Assembly (NCBI GenBank): GCA_937875295.1
Contig: CALLXS010000054.1
Span: 21,991 to 85,990, forward strand
DNA: 64,000 nt
Direction: 5' to 3'
DNA from: an uncultured bacterium
GTDB lineage: Bacteria; Bacteroidota; Ignavibacteria; Kapaibacteriales; UBA2268
Shown here in pieces: positions 25,400-34,978 of the stretch. How positions within the stretch are numbered: the stretch's first letter is position 1; each line of letters starts with the position of its first letter. The position numbers and the translations under genes are program-made. The notes under the pieces are model-generated. The model was not told where the DNA came from. It did no database searches and saw only the letters and a list, made by a program, of their open reading frames with translations.

Positions 25400-26482
25400 A
25401 TGTTTCAATATAAATTATTTAATATGGATAGCACTTTTATTGCTGTTGAGAGTATCGCAATAACTGATTATCATCCATTCCTAATTAATTTTTATACAAA
25501 TACTCTTACTCAAAACGACGATTCATTAACGAGTTCAATAGAAAGTAAATTTCATAAATTATTGCCACAAACAATAATTAATTTCGTGAATCAACCTCTT
25601 ATTTATAATAATATAAATAAGACAGGTACATTTGTTATAGAAGTATTTTATATTAACTTTCTTAATTCGAAAGTAGAATTTGATAAAAATGCTAATACAT
25701 TTCATTTAATAAATGAAAATATTGACTTTCTCTGTGTGCCATCAAGAGATAATTCAACCGAAAAATATTCCAATATATTTAAAAATTTGAATCAACAATT
25801 GCTTCTACATAATCATAGTTTTATTGATGTAATAAGGCAATGGAATTATCTTCCAAGAATATGCGATATTAATAATAATAGAAAGAGTGAATATTCAATT
25901 TTTAATTCTATAAGGAAGGACTTTTATCTTCGCGACAAGATAAAAATATTCCCAGCAGCGACGGGCATAGGCATTAGTGGGAAAATTGCTCAAATTATTG
26001 TTTTTTCATTAAAAGGTAATTTTATTAAATATCAAATTGAAAATAATCTACAAACCTCTGCCTATCATTATTCAGAAAATACAATCGTGTCAGAAAGCAA
26101 AACAAAATTTGCTACTCCTATGTTTTCGCGAGGTGTAATATTAGAAGTCGAAAATAAAAAAACATTTTTTCTATCTGGCACCGCCTCAATTAGAGGTGAA
26201 GATACAATCGGTGATGATATTATTGCTCAATTTAATACAACAATAGAAAATATAAAATATTTGATTAGCCAAGAAAATATTGAAAAACAAATTAATAAAA
26301 AATATAAGTTAGTAAAACCTAATTATTTAAAAATTTATATTAAAGATAGAAATCAATTAGGTTTGATTCAAAATAAAATCCAATTGGCTTTCCCTAATTG
26401 CGATTATTTTATTGTAGAAGCAGACGTCTGCCGTTCAAATTTGCTTTTAGAAATCGAAGGTATTTTTGATATTATTGAATAA
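25400..26482 (+). CDS. chorismatase-family protein (FkbO/Hyg5/XanB2-like)
   Basis: The 360-residue protein (from ATG 25400; an in-frame TTG at 25382 is the other possible start) has the fold pattern of chorismate-cleaving hydrolases. Visible blocks are IRQWNYLPRICD, the PAATGIGISG segment, FFLSGTASIRGEDTIGDD and a RidA-like C-terminal end, YFIVEADVCRSNLLLEIEGI, which is close to the family's 'adiCR.eLlvEiEg' signature. Known members make 3- or 4-hydroxybenzoate from chorismate for pigments or quinones. The product here is unknown and no pigment or polyketide genes are adjacent. The central region is divergent. Confidence 0.7.
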   Translation: MFQYKLFNMDSTFIAVESIAITDYHPFLINFYTNTLTQNDDSLTSSIESKFHKLLPQTIINFVNQPLIYNNINKTGTFVIEVFYINFLNSKVEFDKNANTFHLINENIDFLCVPSRDNSTEKYSNIFKNLNQQLLLHNHSFIDVIRQWNYLPRICDINNNRKSEYSIFNSIRKDFYLRDKIKIFPAATGIGISGKIAQIIVFSLKGNFIKYQIENNLQTSAYHYSENTIVSESKTKFATPMFSRGVILEVENKKTFFLSGTASIRGEDTIGDDIIAQFNTTIENIKYLISQENIEKQINKKYKLVKPNYLKIYIKDRNQLGLIQNKIQLAFPNCDYFIVEADVCRSNLLLEIEGIFDIIE

Positions 26483-26501
26483 TTTCAATTCTATAATTTA
26501 A

Positions 26502-28079
26502 TTAATCTATAATTACAGTTTTTAAAGTTTTTATATTATTATTTATTGTAATTTTCGTATAATAAATACCGCTTTGAAGATTTAATTTTGATATATCTAT
26601 TAATTCGGAATATGCTCCACTTTCATATATTACATTATCCTTTAAAGAAAAAATAATTTTTCCGTGAATATCATATAAACCAATGCTAACTTTTGATTTT
26701 TCTTTTAATTTAAATGAAGTATATACATAGTTGTCGGCAGGATTAGGATAAGTTTTTGCATTTATGTTTTCATTAAATTCATTAATGAATTCTTCTTTCA
26801 CAGAGCTTTTGCTTAGAGGGTCGGTTTCAGTCATTATAGAATTTATATTTCTATCCATTCTTATCCAAATTGGTCTAATAATGCCATTATGCACAGAAAT
26901 ATTTATATAATCACCAAAAAATATATTTGAATTTGGGACGAAAGGTGTGTCGCTTATTTTGAAATTATTAAAAGTATTACCTCCGTCAGTAGATACTGCC
27001 ATATATACATCTGTAGCATAATCATTATAAGCTCGTCTATCATAAAAAATTATATAGATATAACCATTAGTTTGGTCTATATCCATCCAAGTGAAAAATT
27101 GATGTTTTCCAGCAGAATCATTATTCACTCTAATTCTCTCAGACCATGTATTGCCACCATCTTTTGATTTAATAAGCCAAATATCAGTGTCATAAATTCC
27201 ATTTCTTTGGTCTGACCAATTAATATAAATATTTCCACGATTATCGCTGTTGCTTAAATCACATTTAATAATTGGGAATCCATTAGAACGCATTATTCCG
27301 GGTATATTAAAATCCCATCCACCGGGTAAATCTTGTAATACTTTTTCTTGAGGCATCCAAGTCTGGCCATCATCGATACTTTTATTGAAAACTAATCCGA
27401 GTGGCCCCATCCACGTAACATAAATTTCTCCATTTACCCCTATTGCTGGCACTGCTCCTTCTGTTGTATTATCACTATCAATACAATCTCCGGCTACAGA
27501 ATTCAGCCTTGTAGCTTTTGACCAAGTTAAGCCCTTGTCATTAGATTTAGCGAACATTATTGATGAGCTATCTGTCGGCAACGTAGAGCCATAAGAATCA
27601 AATTGAGTCCATGTAACATAAATATTATTATTTTTAGGGTTAATTACGCTCCATTCTTTATCTTGAGCTTTATTGCCATCTACATAAAGATAACTTTTAT
27701 AATTAAATATTTCCTCATTAGCATCTAATCTTTGGCACATTATTCTATCTATCCATTTTCCTACAGTAATAGGTGGATTAGATAAATGAAAAAAATAAAA
27801 ATTACCATCGGAATCAACGTCAATGCAAGGGTCGCCCCATACTCCCAAAGGAGCAGTTAATTTAATTTTCTTCCATGTCTTGCCCGTATCGTTACTAATA
27901 TAAGAATTATCAATATTAGCTCCTGCTACTATCCTTGCTGGATTATTTGGATCTATTTTAATTGCCGGCTCGTTAATGTTTGAATTCTTATCAATGATAA
28001 TATTTTCTGCTGTAAGGTTACAGCAAGCAAACGATAAAATAAATATTAAAATCATTAAATAATTTTTCATAATAATCAC
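26502..28079 (-). CDS. secreted sialidase/BNR-repeat-like protein with T9SS sorting domain
   Basis: This 525-residue protein has a signal peptide (MKNYLMILIFILSFACC), then a six-bladed-propeller-type region with repeated Asp-box motifs (SNDTGKTWKK, SNDKGLTWSK, SIDDGQTWM, SKDGGNTWSE, STDGGNTFNN). The C-terminal 80 residues are a type A T9SS sorting domain: YPNPADNYVYTSFKL, LYDIHGKIIF and GIYYTKITINN. It is likely exported through the outer membrane by T9SS. Asp boxes alone do not prove sialidase activity. Confidence 0.82.
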   Translation of the reverse strand: MIIMKNYLMILIFILSFACCNLTAENIIIDKNSNINEPAIKIDPNNPARIVAGANIDNSYISNDTGKTWKKIKLTAPLGVWGDPCIDVDSDGNFYFFHLSNPPITVGKWIDRIMCQRLDANEEIFNYKSYLYVDGNKAQDKEWSVINPKNNNIYVTWTQFDSYGSTLPTDSSSIMFAKSNDKGLTWSKATRLNSVAGDCIDSDNTTEGAVPAIGVNGEIYVTWMGPLGLVFNKSIDDGQTWMPQEKVLQDLPGGWDFNIPGIMRSNGFPIIKCDLSNSDNRGNIYINWSDQRNGIYDTDIWLIKSKDGGNTWSERIRVNNDSAGKHQFFTWMDIDQTNGYIYIIFYDRRAYNDYATDVYMAVSTDGGNTFNNFKISDTPFVPNSNIFFGDYINISVHNGIIRPIWIRMDRNINSIMTETDPLSKSSVKEEFINEFNENINAKTYPNPADNYVYTSFKLKEKSKVSIGLYDIHGKIIFSLKDNVIYESGAYSELIDISKLNLQSGIYYTKITINNNIKTLKTVIID

Positions 28080-28129
28080 CTTTTGATTTTATATAATCTA
28101 AATTAAATATTTCTTAATTTTAGATTTCT

Positions 28130-29449
28130 TTAATAATTGTCTTTTTTATTCTTTTTACGGAAAATAAATGATATTGGTACTCCCTCTAAATCAAATAATC
28201 TCCTTAACACTCTTTCGGTAAATCTCTTATATGAATCTGGAATTTGCTCTGGGAAATTACAGAAAAATGCAAATACAGGTGGTTCTGTGCTAACTTGAGT
28301 TATATAGTTTATCCTAAGATCTTTGCCACCTACAGCAGGTGGAGGAGTTTTTTCTAATTCTGGGAGAATTAAATCATTTAGTTTCGAAGTTGGAATTCTT
28401 TGAGAACGGCGTCTTTGAATATCTTTACAAATATCGAATATTTTTAATAATCTTTGCTTCGTAACTGCGGATACAAATAATAATGGAATATAATCATACA
28501 TTTTCATATTTTCGACAAATTCTTTTTTGAATTTATCAGCTGTTTTTTCATCTTTTTCTATTAAATCCCATTTATTATATACAATTAGCATCCCCTTGCG
28601 AGCAGCATCCACTTGATTAATAATTTTTTTGTCTTGGTCTTCTAAACCTCTTTCAGCATCGATTACTACAATTGCTACGTCGCATCTGTCAATTGCTCTT
28701 GCTGTTCGCATTATAGAATAAAACTCTATATTTTCATTAATTTGAGAGCGACGTCTTAGTCCAGCTGTATCGATTAATACAATTTCTTCGCCATAATATT
28801 TTACAGTACTATCAATTGCATCGCGAGTAGTACCAGGAATATTTGTTACTATTGATCTGTCTTTGCCGGTAAGAGCATTTGTGATGCTTGATTTACCTAC
28901 ATTTGGTCTTCCGACGATTGCAATTTTTAATCTATTGTCATCTTCGTCTTCGTTAATTCCTTGTATTGACTCTACTGCATTATCCAAGAAATCACCGGTA
29001 CTTCTCCCACTTAATGCAGAAATTGGAAATGGATCTCCCAAGCCTAATTTATGAAATTCAAAGGAATTAGCATCGCTTTTTGCATTGTCGCATTTATTTA
29101 TTACTAGTGTAACAGGTTTAGAAGATTTTCTTAGAATTTTTGCAATATCTTCATCAAAAGGAGTAATACCCTCAGCACCGTCGCATACAAAGATTATTGA
29201 ATCTGCATCTTCAATTGCAATAAAAGCTTGCTCTCGAATAGCTTTCTCAATTTGATTTTCACTTCCGGGTACGAACCCACCAGTATCAATAAGTATAAAT
29301 TTTTTCCCGTTCCAGTCAGATTCGCCATAGATCCTATCTCGAGTTACACCGGGAGTATTTTCTACAATTGCTTCTTTTCTACCGATTATTCTATTAAATA
29401 AAGTGGATTTGCCAACATTTGGCCTGCCAACTATTGCAATAATGCTCAT
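28130..29449 (-). CDS. der: ribosome biogenesis GTPase Der
   Basis: The 439-residue protein has the two tandem G domains unique to Der/EngA: GRPNVGKSTLFNR near residue 7 and GRPNVGKSSITNA near residue 180, each with DTGG/DTAG and NKCD/NKWD motifs, followed by the KH-like C-terminal domain. It helps mature the 50S subunit. It lies between two T9SS cargo genes with which it shares no obvious function. Confidence 0.97.
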   Translation of the reverse strand: MSIIAIVGRPNVGKSTLFNRIIGRKEAIVENTPGVTRDRIYGESDWNGKKFILIDTGGFVPGSENQIEKAIREQAFIAIEDADSIIFVCDGAEGITPFDEDIAKILRKSSKPVTLVINKCDNAKSDANSFEFHKLGLGDPFPISALSGRSTGDFLDNAVESIQGINEDEDDNRLKIAIVGRPNVGKSSITNALTGKDRSIVTNIPGTTRDAIDSTVKYYGEEIVLIDTAGLRRRSQINENIEFYSIMRTARAIDRCDVAIVVIDAERGLEDQDKKIINQVDAARKGMLIVYNKWDLIEKDEKTADKFKKEFVENMKMYDYIPLLFVSAVTKQRLLKIFDICKDIQRRRSQRIPTSKLNDLILPELEKTPPPAVGGKDLRINYITQVSTEPPVFAFFCNFPEQIPDSYKRFTERVLRRLFDLEGVPISFIFRKKNKKDNY

Positions 29450-29595
29450 AATTAATGTATTATTATATTGTAATTATCAAATTTAAGAATACAAAAATAC
29501 GGAATTTGTGATAATTAATTGAGATTGTCGCCGAAATAATCAATAAAAAGATTTATTTATTGAATAAGTCTTATGATTACTTTTTAACTTGTTAT

Positions 29596-31794
29596 TTATT
29601 TACTAATTATCAATTTATTAAAAGTGCTTTTATTATTTATTGTAGTTTTCAAGAAATATGCACCATTTGATATAGATTGAGTCAACAAAGTCTTATGTAA
29701 AATACCACTCTGAGAATATCCAGAATATATTTGCATAATTTCATTACCAAAAATATCACAAATTGCAATTTCTATATGAGAAGATTTTTCTAATATAATT
29801 TCTAAAACAGCTTCATTCGTTGTAATTGGATTAGTATATTTTAATTCAAAAGAATTTTGCAAATTGGATACATTTACTGGTCTAAAAATATTATATAAAT
29901 TTAATTTTCCCCAACCCCATAATTCATTTGGTACTTCTTTTGTTTCATTATCTTTGGTAGCACCATTTTTCAATAATTCAATGGTTTCTTGTGGAGTTAA
30001 ATTATTATTTTGAGATAATAAAATTGCAACTGCTCCAGTTACTACAGGTGAACTCATAGATGTACCATTTAAACAAGCATAAGGATAACTATTACCGTTT
30101 TTTTCAATTACCGCAGTTACAAGTAGTCTACTTTGTCCATTATCGCTATATTCACTATCAAAAGAACTTACTGCAGAGGAAATACACATTCCCGGGGCAA
30201 CTATATCTGGTTTTACTCTATTATCAACACTTGGTCCGTGACTTGAGAAGGAAGCTAAACCTCCAGATTTCCCACCTGATTTTATAGTCATTCCTCTATA
30301 ATTCATATAACTCGTCTTTGATGTAAATGCTCCTACAGCTATAGCACTTTTAGTAGAAGAAAAGTCAGAAATGGTAGAATTCGTGTTTCCTTCATCTTCA
30401 ATCCCTCTATATCTAAAAAATGAACTTTCGATACCATAATAATCTACTAAATACCAATTCCACATATTAATTTTTCCTTCATCGGCTTTGGCAGAGATTC
30501 TAAATAAAAATTTATTATTGCACTTTGCATCAACAAAGGCGTGAGGTTTGTTATTAAAAGGACTTTTGTTAAGAAAAATACTAATCTCGCAAGTATCATT
30601 ACCTTCGACAAATAAATGATTAATAATTGTATCGATAGCAGTACTATGATATTCAGTTTGATATTTTGCTTTTAATGAATTTCTATCTACAATTTCAAAA
30701 TTAAATTCAAATGGTTTGTCCTCTTCGCCCCAAGCATCTATCCAAATTCCATTTTTTGTTTGTTGAGAATTATAATAATTATTAATATTTGTAATAAGTG
30801 GTGCATCTTGAGTAAGATTTTTGTCAATATGGAGTTTTGTATTGCCATCATTTCCAGCAGAAAGAACAAAGATTTTTCCTTTTCCTGTCAATCCATCAAT
30901 AGCTTGAGAAAAAAGTGAAGTACCATCATGAGGTCCTATTTGCCCACCCCAACTTAAATTAACTACTGCTGGCTTGCCAATTGATTCAGCATATTTAAAG
31001 ATATAATTCACACCATCTACAATATCGCTTGCCCCGGTATTTTTCCATTGTTCTTGTGATGGTGGAGTGAGTGAGACAATTACCAACTCTGACTTTTTTG
31101 CAATTCCAATGCTTTGCTCTGCAGTTTCGACATTTTGCCCTACAGCTATTCCGGCTACATGAGTACCATGAGACCCGGCTCTCGTATCAGATTTTGCTTG
31201 CAGAATTTGATTGCTACCTACTAATTCTCTTCCATAGGAGAAGCCTTCAGGATGCTTTCCAGAAGTCCCTTGCTCCCAAACTCTTGTAATAATTAAAGTG
31301 CTGTCAAGTGGATTCACAAAAGCAGGATGAGTATAATCGAAACCTGCATCGATAATCCCAACTACTACTCCTTCGCCATTATATGCTTTAGGCAAATCTT
31401 TACCTTCGATTACTTCTTGTATGTGAGTAATAATTTTAGCGCTATCTAAAGTGGGCGATGCGTAATTTCCTGTCTCGATATAAACTATGCCAGGTAATTG
31501 AATAAATTCAATATATTTATCGAAACTTACTCTCACTGTAGCTATTCCAGCTACAACTGTTGAAAATTTTGCTCCTATTGCTTTAGCTTTTTCAAAGTCA
31601 AAGTCATTATTTAATTTGCAAATAATCGATATATCATAATCATTTGCCAACAATTTATTTGCTTCTTTTGATTCAGATTGCAAAGTTTTGAATAATTTAT
31701 ATGCTTCTGGAGAAAACTTAGAATTTGCATTTGCAATAATATTACTCATCATCATCAGAGCAATAACTAATATTATTTGTAATTTTCTTTTCAT
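29596..31794 (-). CDS. secreted subtilisin-like S8 peptidase with T9SS sorting domain
   Basis: The 732-residue protein has a signal peptide (MKRKLQIILVIALMMMSNII) and a subtilase domain with the catalytic Asp in GIIDAGFDYTHP, His in SHGTHVAGIA and Ser in LNGTSMSSPVVTGA. A large insertion separates His and Ser. The C-terminal region (about 640-732) has the T9SS sorting pattern, ending GAYFLKTTINNKSTFNKLII. It is probably a secreted or surface protease. Confidence 0.9.
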   Translation of the reverse strand: MKRKLQIILVIALMMMSNIIANANSKFSPEAYKLFKTLQSESKEANKLLANDYDISIICKLNNDFDFEKAKAIGAKFSTVVAGIATVRVSFDKYIEFIQLPGIVYIETGNYASPTLDSAKIITHIQEVIEGKDLPKAYNGEGVVVGIIDAGFDYTHPAFVNPLDSTLIITRVWEQGTSGKHPEGFSYGRELVGSNQILQAKSDTRAGSHGTHVAGIAVGQNVETAEQSIGIAKKSELVIVSLTPPSQEQWKNTGASDIVDGVNYIFKYAESIGKPAVVNLSWGGQIGPHDGTSLFSQAIDGLTGKGKIFVLSAGNDGNTKLHIDKNLTQDAPLITNINNYYNSQQTKNGIWIDAWGEEDKPFEFNFEIVDRNSLKAKYQTEYHSTAIDTIINHLFVEGNDTCEISIFLNKSPFNNKPHAFVDAKCNNKFLFRISAKADEGKINMWNWYLVDYYGIESSFFRYRGIEDEGNTNSTISDFSSTKSAIAVGAFTSKTSYMNYRGMTIKSGGKSGGLASFSSHGPSVDNRVKPDIVAPGMCISSAVSSFDSEYSDNGQSRLLVTAVIEKNGNSYPYACLNGTSMSSPVVTGAVAILLSQNNNLTPQETIELLKNGATKDNETKEVPNELWGWGKLNLYNIFRPVNVSNLQNSFELKYTNPITTNEAVLEIILEKSSHIEIAICDIFGNEIMQIYSGYSQSGILHKTLLTQSISNGAYFLKTTINNKSTFNKLIISK

Positions 31795-31979
31795 TGCACT
31801 TTAACCTTTATTATTTATTTGTTTAGTTCAGATTCTATATTTAAACTTAATATACTATGCAAAAATAATAAAATTGATCAATATTGTAATAGTTAAATAA
31901 AAAACATCTTATTATTTTTTTTTGCAAAATTGTAAATTATTCTATTATTTATTAATAAGCATAATTATATAAAATTGTG

Positions 31980-31987
31980 TATTTTTG
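31980..31987 (+). promoter_or_regulatory. possible Bacteroidota -7 element before the epimerase gene
   Basis: TATTTTTG fits TAnnTTTG and lies 39 bases before the start codon. No clear -33 TTTG was found at the expected distance, and the motif is easy to find by chance in AT-rich DNA. Confidence 0.3.
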
Positions 31988-32026
31988 TAGTTTGATAATA
32001 ATTATAATATTAAATAGAAAATAATA

Positions 32027-32965
32027 ATGGCAAGAGTTTTAATTACTGGTGGTGCAGGATTTTTAGGTTCGCATTTATGCGATAAATTTATAAAAGAAAA
32101 TTATGAAGTGATTTGTATGGATAATTTCCTTACAGGTACAGCAGAAAATATTTCGCATTTACTCGGCAATCCTAATTTCACTCTAATTCAATATAATGTC
32201 AGCAATTACATTCATATCACTGGCGAATTAGATTATATCCTTCATTTTGCTTCTCCGGCATCTCCTTTCGATTATCTTAAATATCCTATTCAAACTCTTA
32301 AAGTCGGCTCGCTTGGCACGATGAATTGTCTAGGATTAGCCAAAGCAAAAAATGCTCGCTTTCTATTAGCTTCTACGAGCGAAGTGTATGGTGATCCACT
32401 AATTCATCCACAATATGAAGGATATTGGGGAAATGTAAATCCAATTGGTATACGTGGTGTATATGATGAAGCTAAACGCTTTGCTGAAGCTATCACAATG
32501 GCATATTATAGGTATCATAATGTAGATACTCGAATCGTTAGAATATTTAATACTTACGGTCCAAGGATGAGAATTAATGATGGTCGTGCTATACCAGCTT
32601 TTATTTCTCAAGCCTTAAATAATGAAGATGTTACTGTATTTGGTGATGGATCTCAGACGCGTTCTGTATGCTATGTAGATGATTTAGTAGAAGGAATTTA
32701 TAAACTTTTACTCAGCGATGAAATTGAACCTGTAAATATAGGCAATCCAAGTGAAATTACTATGCTCGACTTAGCTAAAGAAATTATAGAATTAACTAAC
32801 TCAAAAAGCAAGATCGTCTATAATGATTTACCTCAAGATGACCCAAAAGTTCGCAAACCTGATACAACAAAAGCTAAAACTTTATTGAATTGGTCTGCAA
32901 AAGTAGATAGGAAAATCGGATTACAGAAAACTATTGATGATTTTCGAAAAAGATTAGGAAAATAA
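32027..32965 (+). CDS. UDP-glucuronate decarboxylase-like NAD-dependent epimerase
   Basis: This 312-residue short-chain dehydrogenase-type protein has the NAD-binding GGAGFLGSH at residues 8-16, [14 protein letters not shown], the catalytic YDEAKR, and [10 protein letters not shown]. The combination YDExKR with [17 protein letters not shown] near the C-terminus is typical of UXS, which makes UDP-xylose for glycans. UDP-glucose 4-epimerase or dTDP-glucose dehydratase are less likely. No glycosyltransferase genes are adjacent. Confidence 0.85.
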   Translation: MARVLITGGAGFLGSHLCDKFIKENYEVICMDNFLTGTAENISHLLGNPNFTLIQYNVSNYIHITGELDYILHFASPASPFDYLKYPIQTLKVGSLGTMNCLGLAKAKNARFLLASTSEVYGDPLIHPQYEGYWGNVNPIGIRGVYDEAKRFAEAITMAYYRYHNVDTRIVRIFNTYGPRMRINDGRAIPAFISQALNNEDVTVFGDGSQTRSVCYVDDLVEGIYKLLLSDEIEPVNIGNPSEITMLDLAKEIIELTNSKSKIVYNDLPQDDPKVRKPDTTKAKTLLNWSAKVDRKIGLQKTIDDFRKRLGK

Positions 32966-33110
32966 AATCAAATTATTGTTAGCAAACTGAATTTTAAAAT
33001 TCTTTTTTGCATTAAATTAATTATTTGTTAGAAATAATAAATTTTAATCTTATAATAACGACGGCTTAATTCCGTTTCAAATTAAATAAAAATTAAACTT
33101 AGATAAATGT

Positions 33111-34106
33111 ATGGAAAATAATACCTATAAAGCAGCTGGAGTCGATATCCAAGCTGGCGAAGAAACTGTAAAACGAATTAAACCAATGGTTAGGTCTACT
33201 TTTTCTGAAAAAGTTCTAGCAGATATTGGACTATTTGGTGGACTCTATGACGCTAAATTCGAAGATTATAAGCACCCTATCCTATGCTCCTCTACTGATG
33301 GTGTTGGTACAAAGCTTAAAGTTGCTTTTTTAGCTAATAGGCACAATACCGTTGGGCAAGATTTAGTGAATCATTGTGTAAATGATATTCTATGTTGCGG
33401 TGCAAAACCACTTTTCTTTTTAGATTATTTCGGTTGCGGCGAGCTTGATCCTGATGTTGCTGAGCAGGTAATAAGTGGATTTGTAAAAGCATGCAGAGAA
33501 AATTCAACTGCCCTAATAGGTGGCGAAACAGCTGAAATGCCTTCTATGTATCAAAAAGGAGAATATGATTTATCCGGCACTATAGTAGGAGTAGTAGAAA
33601 AGGACAAAATATTAAATGGTAGCAGGGTAGAATCCGGAAATGTTTTAATCGGTATACCTACTAATGGTTTGCAAACAAATGGTTATTCGCTTGCTAGGAA
33701 AGTCCTTTTAGAAAAATATAAAGTAAATGACTTTATACAAGAAATTAATTCAACTATTGCAGATGCTCTTCTTGCAGTACACCCATCATTTTTGCATTTA
33801 GTTATGCCACTTTTAGATAAAGATATAATTAATGGAGTTTCGCATATCACAGGAGGAGGTATAGTAGGCAATACAAATCGCATCTTAAGAAAAGATACTC
33901 TATCTTTACAAATTGATTGGAATGCATGGGAAACATTGCCTATTTTTAAATTAATACAAAATACAGGAAAAATTTCCGATGAAGAAATGAGATATGTATT
34001 TAATTTAGGAATTGGAATGGTGCTTTGTGTTGATAAAAATCATACTGACGAGGTTCTAAAGAGTTTAGCAAATGCAAAAGCTAAAATAATTGGTGAAGTA
34101 AAATAA
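33111..34106 (+). CDS. purM: phosphoribosylformylglycinamidine cyclo-ligase
   Basis: This 331-residue enzyme (AIR synthetase) closes the imidazole ring in purine synthesis. Hallmarks are the start YKAAGVDIQAGEETVKRIKP, CSSTDGVGTKLKVAF, VNDILCCGAKPLFFLDYFGCG, IGGETAEMPSMY and the HITGGGIVGNTNRIL block. Full length. The gene is isolated from other pur genes here and followed after 34 bases by a transaldolase gene. Confidence 0.96.
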   Translation: MENNTYKAAGVDIQAGEETVKRIKPMVRSTFSEKVLADIGLFGGLYDAKFEDYKHPILCSSTDGVGTKLKVAFLANRHNTVGQDLVNHCVNDILCCGAKPLFFLDYFGCGELDPDVAEQVISGFVKACRENSTALIGGETAEMPSMYQKGEYDLSGTIVGVVEKDKILNGSRVESGNVLIGIPTNGLQTNGYSLARKVLLEKYKVNDFIQEINSTIADALLAVHPSFLHLVMPLLDKDIINGVSHITGGGIVGNTNRILRKDTLSLQIDWNAWETLPIFKLIQNTGKISDEEMRYVFNLGIGMVLCVDKNHTDEVLKSLANAKAKIIGEVK

Positions 34107-34140
34107 ATTTTTTAAATAAATTAACAGAAAAAAGAATAAA

Positions 34141-34800
34141 ATGGAATTATATTTAGATACAGCAAATATAGAGCATATTAAAGAAGTAGCAGCTCTTGGG
34201 TTTATTAGCGGAGTAACCACTAATCCCTCACTTTTAGCAAAAGAAGACCCGAAAATTGATATTAAAAAGAGGATCTTGGAGATACATCAATTAGTTGGTG
34301 GACATTTGTCTGTGGAAGTTAATTCTCTCGATACAAATGGAATGCTTAAAGAAGCTGACGAAATTATTTCATGGTTCCCGGAAGCTACTATTAAAATCCC
34401 AATGATTCCTGCAGGGCTTGCTGCCACTAAGGAGCTATATAAGAAAGATATTCCGACTAATGTAACACTTATTTTTAGTCCTACTCAAGCTCTTGCTGCT
34501 GCTAATGCTGGTGCAACTTATGTGTCAGTATTTATGGGTAGATTAGATGATATTGCTGTCGATAGTTATGCAGTACTTAACGAAATTGGTGAGATTTGGG
34601 AGAAACAATGTTTAGATTCCTCAATAATTGCTGCCTCTATTCGACATCCTTTGCATATTATCCAAGCTGCAAAAGCTGGAGCAGATATTTCTACAGTACC
34701 ATATAAAGTATTAATGCAATCTCTTCAGCATCCTCTTACTGATAAAGGGGTAGATGCATTTGTAGCAGATTATCAAAAAATGATGTCTATGAAAAAGTAG
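34141..34800 (+). CDS. small transaldolase / fructose-6-phosphate aldolase family (TalC type)
   Basis: The 219-residue protein is the short form of transaldolase. It starts MELYLDTANIEHIKEVAALG and has GVTTNPSLLAKE, the Schiff-base Lys in ATIKIPMIPAG, and VSVFMGRLDDI. Most 'TalC' proteins of this length act as transaldolases; a few are fructose-6-phosphate aldolases, and the sequence alone does not separate them. It probably belongs to the non-oxidative pentose phosphate pathway. Confidence 0.92.
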   Translation: MELYLDTANIEHIKEVAALGFISGVTTNPSLLAKEDPKIDIKKRILEIHQLVGGHLSVEVNSLDTNGMLKEADEIISWFPEATIKIPMIPAGLAATKELYKKDIPTNVTLIFSPTQALAAANAGATYVSVFMGRLDDIAVDSYAVLNEIGEIWEKQCLDSSIIAASIRHPLHIIQAAKAGADISTVPYKVLMQSLQHPLTDKGVDAFVADYQKMMSMKK

Positions 34801-34822
34801 AGATAAATAAGAAATTAATTGA

Positions 34823-34857
34823 AATAGGCTGTCCCAAGTATTTTGGAGCAGCCTATT
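34823..34857. terminator. bidirectional terminator between transaldolase and hutU
   Basis: AATAGGCTG (34823-34831) pairs with CAGCCTATT (34849-34857), followed on the plus strand by ATTATTTTTGG. It separates the plus-strand pair from hutU on the minus strand. Confidence 0.7.
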
Positions 34858-34978
34858 ATTATTTTTGGATTATTGAATAATGATTATAATTGAATAAAGA
34901 TTTATTTTATATACATTATATCAAATTTTAAAAAAAAGATTTCTACGCAAGGAAAAAACCTAGCAATAGAAAGAAAAT

